A stretch of DNA of 64,000 nt. It comes from Pseudomonas moorei (GTDB lineage Bacteria > Pseudomonadota > Gammaproteobacteria > Pseudomonadales > Pseudomonadaceae). The first letter of the stretch is position 1. The number at the start of each line of letters is the position of its first letter. Positions 57,378 to 64,000 of the stretch are shown piece by piece. The stretch covers positions 310,001 to 374,000 of the forward strand of contig NZ_VZPP01000005.1 in assembly GCF_008801475.1 (NCBI RefSeq), read 5' to 3'. The translations under genes were made by a program, and so were the position numbers. Below the pieces are notes generated by a model that did not search any database, was not told the origin of the DNA, and saw nothing but the letters and a program-made list of their open reading frames with translations.

Positions 57378-58092
57378 TGATGCCGTTCAGGCGAGGGTAG
57401 GGGATCTTCAGTTCGACATGGCCCAGCGCGTAAGGCGCGATGGTGCTGGTGTCGTACTTGAGGATCACACCGCCATAGGTCAGCGCCACGTTCCGGGTTT
57501 TCTGGAACGGCCAGCTCTTCACGAACTCCGGTTCCTGATCGAGCCTGGTGCTGATCAGCCAGCTGTTGTGCGCCACCTGCGCGGCTTTCCAGAACGCCTC
57601 TTCCTGCCCCGGCACCAGCATGTCCGACAGCGTCAGTACTTTATGTTGTTGGCGTGAGTAGTTGATGAAGCCCCGGCCCGGCGTCCCATGGTCGCCGCCG
57701 GTGTCCAGGTAGCTGGACATTTCGACAATCACCAAGCCGTCATGCTGCTCGCGTACTTTCGATTGCAAATAACTGCTGTTGCGTGGGCCGGCGGTGCGCA
57801 AAAACTGTTCGCGATACGCGGCCAGTGTCGGCGCCACGGGGGCATCGGGTGAGGTGCGGGTCATTTGCAGCAGGCGTTTTTCGATGATGCTGTCCAGCTC
57901 GGGCTCGGTCGGGAAGTGCACGATATCAATGTTCACCAGCGGGCAATCCTGATCCTTGCAGCCGGGCTTGAGCTGTTCAGAGGCGTCGCGAGTGGTTTCC
58001 AGCGGCGCCCGATAGTTGGGCTGGAACAGGCTCTGGCAGGCACCCAGGGTCAGGGCGATAGCGGCCACGGAGGCGATTTTAAAAAGCGACAT
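57346..58092 (-). CDS. RsiV/DUF3298-like lipoprotein
   Basis: 248 residues. MSLFKIASVAAIALTLGACQ is a lipoprotein signal with lipobox LGAC, so Cys19 is lipidated. The mature part (VIVEMSSYLDTGGDHGTPGR, QHKVLTLSDMLVPGQEEAFW) is typical of DUF3298/RsiV-type proteins. PA4972 equivalent by position. AAGGA before the ATG. Periplasmic function unknown; it lacks an adjacent sigma factor, so anti-sigma activity is not suggested. Confidence 0.78.
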   Translation of the reverse strand: MSLFKIASVAAIALTLGACQSLFQPNYRAPLETTRDASEQLKPGCKDQDCPLVNIDIVHFPTEPELDSIIEKRLLQMTRTSPDAPVAPTLAAYREQFLRTAGPRNSSYLQSKVREQHDGLVIVEMSSYLDTGGDHGTPGRGFINYSRQQHKVLTLSDMLVPGQEEAFWKAAQVAHNSWLISTRLDQEPEFVKSWPFQKTRNVALTYGGVILKYDTSTIAPYALGHVELKIPYPRLNGIIKPELFPGRN

Positions 58093-58298
58093 GGTTGTCC
58101 TTCATAAAACAGGGAAAGGCGAAAAGTTACCCGCTTCGACTGTCAACGAAGCAGTCAGTTCGCCACTAAGCTAATTAGAGTGGGTTTCGCCCTCACCGTC
58201 TATCCCGCTGACGGGAAAGGGGCTGCATCAAAGGTCTGCGGCGCGTTAGGATGGCGCGAAGTCGAGGCTGGAGCCTCGTTGTCGTTACGAGGATAGTC

Positions 58299-58916
58299 AT
58301 GACTGATTTTGCCACCGCCATTCCGACCGCCGTTGATATCGTTCGGCGCGAAAAGTGCTATCAGGGCTTCTACAAGCTCGATCGCGTGCACTTGCGCCAC
58401 GAGCTGTTCGCTGGTGGCATGAGCCGCGAGATCAATCGTGAAGTGTTCGTGCGCCACGATGCGGTGTGCGTGCTGCCTTACGATCCGCAGCGCGACGAAG
58501 TGGTGCTGATCGAGCAGTTCCGCGTCGGCGCCATGGGCAAGACCGACAATCCCTGGTTGATCGAACTGGTCGCTGGTCTGATCGACAAGGAAGAAATACC
58601 GGAAGAAGTTGCTCACCGCGAAGGGCAGGAGGAAGCTGGGCTTGTATTCGGGGCGCTGTGGCCGATGACCAAATATTTTCCATCGCCGGGCGGCAGCAAT
58701 GAATTCGTGCATTTGTACCTGGGGCGTTGCGAGACAACCGGGGTCGGCGGCCTGCATGGGCTGGAGGAAGAAGCAGAAGATATCCGCGTTTCGGTCTGGG
58801 CCTTTGAAGATGCCCTGCAAGCCGTGCGCGACGGACGTATTGCCAACGCACCAAGCATCATTGCCTTGCAATGGCTGGCTTTGAATCGCGTTGAAGTGAG
58901 GGGGTTATGGTTGTAA
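58299..58916 (+). CDS. nudF: ADP-ribose pyrophosphatase (Nudix) NudF
   Basis: Hydrolyses ADP-ribose to AMP and ribose phosphate. 205 residues from the ATG at 58299 with GAGGA upstream. The Nudix box (93-115) reads GLIDKEEIPEEVAHREGQEE then AGL, with all key residues. First gene of a run nudF-DUF1249-cpdA. Overlaps the next gene by 10 bases. Confidence 0.93.
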   Translation: MTDFATAIPTAVDIVRREKCYQGFYKLDRVHLRHELFAGGMSREINREVFVRHDAVCVLPYDPQRDEVVLIEQFRVGAMGKTDNPWLIELVAGLIDKEEIPEEVAHREGQEEAGLVFGALWPMTKYFPSPGGSNEFVHLYLGRCETTGVGGLHGLEEEAEDIRVSVWAFEDALQAVRDGRIANAPSIIALQWLALNRVEVRGLWL

Positions 58917-59359
58917 ACAAGCTGCGCGATCGCTATCGGGTGGATCTGGTGGGGCTGCAAGCGTCCTGCGAGGCGAACTACGCGCGCCTGATGCGACTGC
59001 TGCCGGACATGCGCAGCGAGCCTGCCGCGCGACGCATCGCCGTGACCCATGGCGACCAGATGCTCGGGGTGCTGGCGCTGGAAGTGCTGCAAGTCTGCCC
59101 GTACACCACGACCCTGCAAGTTCGCCAGGAACACAGCCTGCCGTGGCTGCCGGTGCCGCAACTGGAAGTGCAGGTCTATCACGACGCGTGCATGGCCGAA
59201 GTGGTCAGCGCCGAACATGCGCGACGCTTTCGTGGCATCTATCCTTACCCGAATGCCTCGATGCACCAGCCGGATGAAAAGGCCCAGCTGAACATGTTTC
59301 TGGGCGAGTGGTTGAGCCATTGCCTGGCGTTGGGGCACGAGTACGAAGTCGTGCGTTAG
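58907..59359 (+). CDS. DUF1249 family protein (YqiB-like)
   Basis: 150 residues (MVVNKLRDRYRVDLVGLQAS). Typical DUF1249 segments EVQVYHDACMAEVVSAEHAR and YPNASMHQPDEKAQLNMFLG are present. Function unknown. It is always found between nudF and cpdA in enterics and pseudomonads, and here overlaps nudF's end. Confidence 0.9.
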   Translation: MVVNKLRDRYRVDLVGLQASCEANYARLMRLLPDMRSEPAARRIAVTHGDQMLGVLALEVLQVCPYTTTLQVRQEHSLPWLPVPQLEVQVYHDACMAEVVSAEHARRFRGIYPYPNASMHQPDEKAQLNMFLGEWLSHCLALGHEYEVVR

Positions 59360-59475
59360 TTAATTGTGAGCCGCAGTTGTGAACTGTGTCAGGTTCGCGG
59401 ATTTCCCCTTTCGATCGTCCCCCAGCATAATTGCGCCATTCATCCAATCCCGTGATCACGCCCTGGGAGAACACC

Positions 59476-60291
59476 TTGCCGAGCGTATCCACATTGAGTG
59501 CCGCCGATACGGCGTTGCTGGTGCAACTTTCCGACAGTCATCTGTTCGCCGAGGCGGAGGGCACGCTGCTGGGCATGAACACCCGCGACAGCCTGCAGAA
59601 AGTCATCGAGCTGGTACGCGAGCAGCAGCCGCAGATCGACCTGATCCTGGCCACGGGTGATCTGTCTCAGGACGGCACGCTGGAGTCTTACCAGCAGTTT
59701 CGCGACTTGACCCGGCAGCTCGATGCGCCAGCGCGCTGGATTCCCGGCAATCATGACGAGCCGCTGATCATGGCTGAAGCGGCGGTGCAGAGCGCGTTGC
59801 TGGAAGCGGTGGTCGACATCGGCAACTGGCGGGTCACGCTGCTCGACTCAGCGGTGCCGGGCTCGGTGCCGGGGTATTTGCAGGACGAGCAGTTGCAGTT
59901 GCTGGCGCAATCCTTGAGTGAAGCGCCGGAGCGCCATCACCTGGTGTGTTTCCACCACCATCCGGTATCGATCGATTGTGCGTGGATGGAGCCGATCGGG
60001 CTGCGTAATCCCGAGGCTTTGTTTGCTGTGCTGGATCGTTTTCCACAGGTACGCGCCGTGCTGTGGGGGCATGTGCATCAGGAAGTCGATCAATGGCGCA
60101 ACGATGTGCGTTTGATTGCTTCGCCCTCGACCTGCATTCAGTTCGAACCGGGCAGCGATGATTTCAAGGTCACAGAGCAAGCGCCGGGGTATCGTTGGTT
60201 GCGGTTATTGCCGGATGGCCAGCTCGAAACCGCTGTGGAACGGGTTACCGGTTTCGACTTCCAGATTGATTACGGCTCCAACGGCTATTGA
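59476..60291 (+). CDS. cpdA: 3',5'-cyclic-AMP phosphodiesterase CpdA
   Basis: Hydrolyses cAMP, tuning Vfr/CRP signalling. 271 residues from a TTG at 59476 with GGGAGA five bases upstream; a longer TTG frame from 59431 is not preferred. Calcineurin-like metal motifs: LSDSHLF (Asp20, His22), GDLSQDG, GNHDE (about 91), HHHP and GHVHQE. Product is cytoplasmic. Confidence 0.92.
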   Translation: MPSVSTLSAADTALLVQLSDSHLFAEAEGTLLGMNTRDSLQKVIELVREQQPQIDLILATGDLSQDGTLESYQQFRDLTRQLDAPARWIPGNHDEPLIMAEAAVQSALLEAVVDIGNWRVTLLDSAVPGSVPGYLQDEQLQLLAQSLSEAPERHHLVCFHHHPVSIDCAWMEPIGLRNPEALFAVLDRFPQVRAVLWGHVHQEVDQWRNDVRLIASPSTCIQFEPGSDDFKVTEQAPGYRWLRLLPDGQLETAVERVTGFDFQIDYGSNGY

Positions 60292-60296
60292 GGCAC

Positions 60297-60391
60297 CTTG
60301 CAGGGGCTGGCTTGCTGGCGAAAGCGCACTGTCAAACGACATGGATGTTGAAGGTGACGGCCTCTTCGCTGGCAAGCCAGCTCCCACAAGG
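60297..60391. repeat. REPIN of a second sequence class
   Basis: AGGGGCTGGCTTGCTGGCGAA (60302-60322) faces the inverted TTCGCTGGCAAGCCAGCTCCC (60364-60384). The core differs from the GAGCGAGC class seen elsewhere in the window. Confidence 0.8.
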
Positions 60392-60466
60392 ATCGCATTC
60401 ATCGGCACCCAACGTGCCCAAGTCCCTGTAAACTGCGCCTCTTTACCCGACGCACAGGGAGTTCAA

Positions 60467-61075
60467 ATGTCCGGCTCGATCCTTTATATCCACGGGTTCA
60501 ACAGCGCGCCTGCGTCGAAAAAGGCCACTCAGTTGAGCGAAGTGATGGAGCGTCTGGGCTTGAGTGACCAACTGCGCGTGCCGGCCTTGCATCACCATCC
60601 CCGTGAAGCCATCGGTCAGCTGGAACAAGCGATTGAGGCGCTGGGACGGCCACTGCTGGTCGGCAGCTCACTCGGCGGCTACTATGCGACTCACTTGGCC
60701 GAACGCCATGGCCTCAAAGCCCTGTTGATCAACCCTGCCGTCAGTCCGCACCGGATGTTCGACGGGTTTCTGGGGCCGCAGAAAAACCTGTATACCGATG
60801 AGACCTGGGAACTGACCCACGACCATGTGACGGCCCTGGTCGAGCTGGAAGTGCCCGCCCCGCAGGATCCGCAGCGCTATCAGGTATGGTTGCAGACCGG
60901 TGACGAAACGCTGGACTATCGCCTCGCCCAGCAGTATTACCGAGCCTGTGCCTTGCGTATCCAGGCGGGCGGCGACCATGGTTTCCAGGGTTTTGCCGAG
61001 CAACTTCCGGCCATGCTGAGCTTTGCCGGCATAGGCGCAGATTTGTACCAGGCGATTGATTTCAGCGCACTGTGA
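60467..61075 (+). CDS. yqiA: YqiA-type esterase
   Basis: 202 residues, alpha/beta hydrolase from the ATG at 60467 with AGGGAG 6 bases upstream. YIHGFNSAPASKK is the oxyanion region, VGSSLGGYYATHLAE carries the nucleophilic serine (near 68) and GGDHGFQGF the catalytic histidine. Forms a run with parE 42 bases downstream. Physiological substrate unknown. Confidence 0.9.
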   Translation: MSGSILYIHGFNSAPASKKATQLSEVMERLGLSDQLRVPALHHHPREAIGQLEQAIEALGRPLLVGSSLGGYYATHLAERHGLKALLINPAVSPHRMFDGFLGPQKNLYTDETWELTHDHVTALVELEVPAPQDPQRYQVWLQTGDETLDYRLAQQYYRACALRIQAGGDHGFQGFAEQLPAMLSFAGIGADLYQAIDFSAL

Positions 61076-61117
61076 ACCGTTGCCCCTTTTTCATTGAATC
61101 ACTGACGACGAGACCCT

Positions 61118-63022
61118 ATGGCCACTCCCAGCGCTAGCTCTTATAACGCAGACGCCATCGAAGTCCTCTCGGGCCTCGACCCGGTGCGCAAGCGCCCCGG
61201 CATGTACACCGACACCACTCGGCCAAACCACCTCGCCCAGGAAGTCATCGACAACAGCGTCGACGAAGCCTTGGCCGGGCATGCCAAATCGGTGCAGGTC
61301 ATCCTGCACGCCGATCACTCGCTGGAAGTCAGCGATGACGGCCGCGGCATGCCGGTGGACATTCACCCGGAAGAAGGCGTTTCCGGCGTCGAGTTGATCC
61401 TCACCAAACTCCACGCGGGCGGCAAGTTTTCCAACAAGAACTATCAGTTCTCCGGCGGTCTGCACGGGGTGGGTATTTCGGTGGTCAACGCCTTGTCGAC
61501 CGAAGTCCGGGTACGTGTAAAGCGTGACGGCAACGAATACCAGATGACCTTCGCCGACGGTTACAAGAAAACCGAGCTGGAAATCATCGGGACGGTGGGC
61601 AAGCGCAACACCGGCACCAGCGTGTTCTTCGCCCCCGACCCGAAATACTTCGATTCACCGAAATTCTCCATCAGCCGCCTCAAGCACGTGCTCAAGGCCA
61701 AGGCCGTTCTGTGCCCGGGGTTGCTGGTCAGTTTTGAAGACAAGGCCACCGGCGAGAAAGTCGAATGGCATTACGAAGATGGCCTGCGCTCCTACCTGGT
61801 CGATGCGGTCAGCGAATTCGAACGCCTGCCAGACGAACCCTTCTGCGGCAGCCTGGCCGGTAACAAGGAAGCGGTGGACTGGGCGCTGCTGTGGTTGCCC
61901 GAGGGTGGCGACGCGGTACAGGAAAGCTACGTCAACCTGATCCCGACCGCTCAGGGCGGTACCCACGTCAACGGCCTGCGCCAGGGCCTGCTCGATGCCA
62001 TGCGCGAGTTCTGCGAATTCCGCAGCCTGTTGCCGCGCGGGGTAAAGCTGGCGCCGGAAGACGTCTGGGAACGCATCGCTTTCGTACTGTCGATGAAAAT
62101 GCAGGAGCCGCAATTCTCCGGCCAGACCAAGGAGCGTCTGTCGTCCCGTGAAGCGGCGGCGTTCGTTTCCGGTGTGGTCAAGGATGCGTTCAGCCTGTGG
62201 CTCAATGCCAACCCGGAAACCGGGATGCTCCTGGCGGAACTGGCGATCAACAACGCCGGTCGTCGCCTGAAGGCCAGCAAGAAAGTCGAGCGCAAGCGCA
62301 TCACCCAGGGGCCGGCCCTGCCGGGCAAGCTCGCCGACTGCGCCGGGCAGGACCCGATGCGTTCCGAGCTATTCCTCGTGGAAGGTGATTCCGCCGGTGG
62401 CTCGGCCAAGCAGGCGCGGGACAAAGAGTTCCAGGCGATCCTGCCGTTGCGCGGCAAAATCCTCAACACCTGGGAAGTGGACGGCAGCGAAGTGCTGGCC
62501 AGCCAGGAAGTGCACAACATTGCCGTGGCCATCGGCGTCGATCCTGGCGCGGCGGACATGAGCCAGCTGCGCTACGGCAAGATCTGCATCCTCGCCGACG
62601 CCGACTCCGACGGTCTGCACATCGCGACCCTGCTGTGTGCGCTGTTCGTCCAGCACTTCCGGGCGCTGGTCGATGCTGGCCACGTCTACGTCGCCATGCC
62701 GCCGCTGTACCGAATCGACCTGGGCAAAGAGATTTATTACGCCCTGGATGAAGCCGAACGCGACGGGATTCTCGATCGCCTGGTGGCGGAGAAGAAACGT
62801 GGCAAGCCGCAGGTCACCCGATTCAAAGGCCTGGGTGAAATGAACCCGCCGCAGTTGCGCGAAACCACCATGGACCCGAACACCCGGCGCCTGGTGCAAC
62901 TGACGCTGGATGATTTCGAAGCGACATCGGAAATCATGGACATGCTGCTGGCGAAGAAACGCGCCGGCGATCGCAAGACCTGGCTGGAATCCAAAGGCAA
63001 CCTGGCCGAGGTGCTGGGCTGA
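61118..63022 (+). CDS. parE: DNA topoisomerase IV subunit B ParE
   Basis: ATPase subunit of topoisomerase IV, which decatenates chromosomes. 634 residues: GHKL ATP domain (VIDNSVDEALAGHAKSVQVI with the Asn and Asp sites, DDGRGMPVDIHPEEGVSGVE) and the TOPRIM domain with VEGDSAGGSAKQARDKEFQA near residue 420 and DADSDG near 495. The stop TGA overlaps the next ATG. Confidence 0.97.
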   Translation: MATPSASSYNADAIEVLSGLDPVRKRPGMYTDTTRPNHLAQEVIDNSVDEALAGHAKSVQVILHADHSLEVSDDGRGMPVDIHPEEGVSGVELILTKLHAGGKFSNKNYQFSGGLHGVGISVVNALSTEVRVRVKRDGNEYQMTFADGYKKTELEIIGTVGKRNTGTSVFFAPDPKYFDSPKFSISRLKHVLKAKAVLCPGLLVSFEDKATGEKVEWHYEDGLRSYLVDAVSEFERLPDEPFCGSLAGNKEAVDWALLWLPEGGDAVQESYVNLIPTAQGGTHVNGLRQGLLDAMREFCEFRSLLPRGVKLAPEDVWERIAFVLSMKMQEPQFSGQTKERLSSREAAAFVSGVVKDAFSLWLNANPETGMLLAELAINNAGRRLKASKKVERKRITQGPALPGKLADCAGQDPMRSELFLVEGDSAGGSAKQARDKEFQAILPLRGKILNTWEVDGSEVLASQEVHNIAVAIGVDPGAADMSQLRYGKICILADADSDGLHIATLLCALFVQHFRALVDAGHVYVAMPPLYRIDLGKEIYYALDEAERDGILDRLVAEKKRGKPQVTRFKGLGEMNPPQLRETTMDPNTRRLVQLTLDDFEATSEIMDMLLAKKRAGDRKTWLESKGNLAEVLG

Positions 63023-64000
63023 TGCGTCTGGGCTTTGCCCTGGCGTGTGCGTTGCTGCTGACCTCGATCACGGTGTCTGCCGAGCCGGCACCTCAGTTGC
63101 GTCTGCTGTCCGAGCATGCCGTCGAAGGCATGCGCGGTGGCAACCTGTCCGGGCTGGCCCAGTGCGGCAAGGAGCTGTGGGCAGTCTCCGATCGCGATGA
63201 TGATCAGATCTACCGGCTCAATACCCAAGGCAGTGTCTGGCACGCCGAAGCCGTGCGTATCGATGTGCCCGTGGTGCCGGACAACGGCTTGCCGTGGGGA
63301 TTGCGTTCGCGGACCTGGGCGGCGTCGTTCGTGCGAGGCGGGGACCTGGATTTCGAAGGCATCACCTGCGACAGCGCCGGCAATCGCTACATTGTCAGCG
63401 AAGGCCATGCGGCTGTGCTGCAGGTTCCGCCAACGGGGCCTGCTACCTGGCTGAAAATCTCGCCGCTGCTGATTCGCGAAGCGCGGGCCAGCGGCATGCT
63501 GTTGCAGTTCAATGCGTTGTTCGAAGGCTTGGCGATCAATCCGGCGGGTGATCAGATGTGGCTCGCTGCCGAGCGCCAAAGCCGCGGATTGCTGCTGATC
63601 AAGCGCAAACAGATGGTGTGGGACTGCGACGGAGGTTGTGTGTTGCTGAGCGAAGGGGGCAAGGAGATGCAGCCGCCGCAGTTTCCAAAGGCCAAAGCGG
63701 TTCCCCGGGACTTTTCCGACCTGTCGTTGTTCAACGGCAAGCTGTTTACCCTGGAACGCAATGCTTATCAGATCTGCCGGCGCGACCCGCAGACGGCCAG
63801 GGTCGAACGCTGCTGGTCGTATGCTGACGAGCTGTTGCAGGAAAATCGTCGTTATCCACAGGACTACGGGCTGGAAGAGGCATTGATCGTGGACGCGGAC
63901 GGTGCCTGGATCGGTGTCGACAACAACTTCGGTGCCCGCGCCGATGGCGAGTTACGGCCGATCGTCTGGCGCTTTGCTGCGCCTGAAGGTGGCTGGAGTG
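63022..64000 (+). CDS. Esterase-like phytase-domain protein (truncated at window end)
   Basis: Begins with an ATG overlapping the parE stop. MRLGFALACALLLTSITVSAEP is a cleavable signal peptide (cleavage after VSA). The body has beta-propeller-like repeats (NLSGLAQCGKELWAVSDRDD, DLDFEGITCDSAGNRYIVSE) typical of the esterase-like activity of phytase family. PA4966 position. 326 codons are present and the frame is open at the right edge. Confidence 0.8.
   Translation, partial: MRLGFALACALLLTSITVSAEPAPQLRLLSEHAVEGMRGGNLSGLAQCGKELWAVSDRDDDQIYRLNTQGSVWHAEAVRIDVPVVPDNGLPWGLRSRTWAASFVRGGDLDFEGITCDSAGNRYIVSEGHAAVLQVPPTGPATWLKISPLLIREARASGMLLQFNALFEGLAINPAGDQMWLAAERQSRGLLLIKRKQMVWDCDGGCVLLSEGGKEMQPPQFPKAKAVPRDFSDLSLFNGKLFTLERNAYQICRRDPQTARVERCWSYADELLQENRRYPQDYGLEEALIVDADGAWIGVDNNFGARADGELRPIVWRFAAPEGGWS

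Overview
The window is chromosomal DNA of a fluorescent-group Pseudomonas. GC is high, and gene order closely follows the P. aeruginosa blocks putA-putP (PA0782-0783) and rlmJ-msrA-dipA-aceF-aceE-glnE-waaFCGP through waaA, thiC and parE (roughly PA5019 down to PA4966; locus numbers recalled, not searched). Typical Pseudomonas REP palindromes and REP doublets sit in many intergenic gaps. I see no rRNA, tRNA, CRISPR array, IS element or prophage.

Layout. (1) 1-5185: proline catabolism, putA (cut by the left edge) divergent from putP, with five PutA-type operators between them. (2) 5473-8066: an accessory patch holding a PAAR-domain type VI secretion effector, its likely membrane immunity protein, and a small DUF3077-like gene behind a highly structured leader. 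(3) 8259-22491: rlmJ, msrA, the c-di-GMP phosphodiesterase dipA, a PhoD-like phosphatase, aceF-aceE and glnE. (4) 22772-46413: a long LPS inner/outer core locus: heptosyltransferases waaF and waaC, glucosyltransferase waaG, core kinases waaP and wapP, a gutted wapQ remnant, a double-kinase protein, carbamoyltransferase, several glycosyltransferases, mig-14 and dnpA homologues, an O-antigen ligase fused to a kinase-like domain, msbA, hldE, and three poorly characterised glycosyltransferase-like genes. (5) 46418-52141: a PA4993-like gene, aldo/keto reductase, FAD oxidoreductase, SMR transporter, LysR regulator and waaA (Kdo transferase). (6) 52201-57377: a TolC-family outer membrane protein and the TPP-riboswitch-controlled thiC with a CytX-type transporter. 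(7) 57346-64000: an RsiV-like lipoprotein, then nudF, a DUF1249 gene, cpdA, yqiA, parE and a truncated esterase-like gene.

How it works together. About half of the window builds and ships lipopolysaccharide: HldE makes ADP-heptose, WaaA adds Kdo, WaaC/WaaF add heptoses, WaaG and the WapH/WapR-like enzymes extend the core, WaaP/WapP phosphorylate it, the carbamoyltransferase decorates it, MsbA flips lipid A-core, and WaaL attaches O antigen. The rest is housekeeping metabolism and signalling.

Most notable: the PAAR effector/immunity pair; the multi-hairpin leader at 7507-7743 with a frame break at a C6 run in the gene it precedes; the deleted wapQ kinase; the ligase-kinase fusion; the uncharacterised three-gene tail after hldE; and paired GntR-type operators upstream of aceE.
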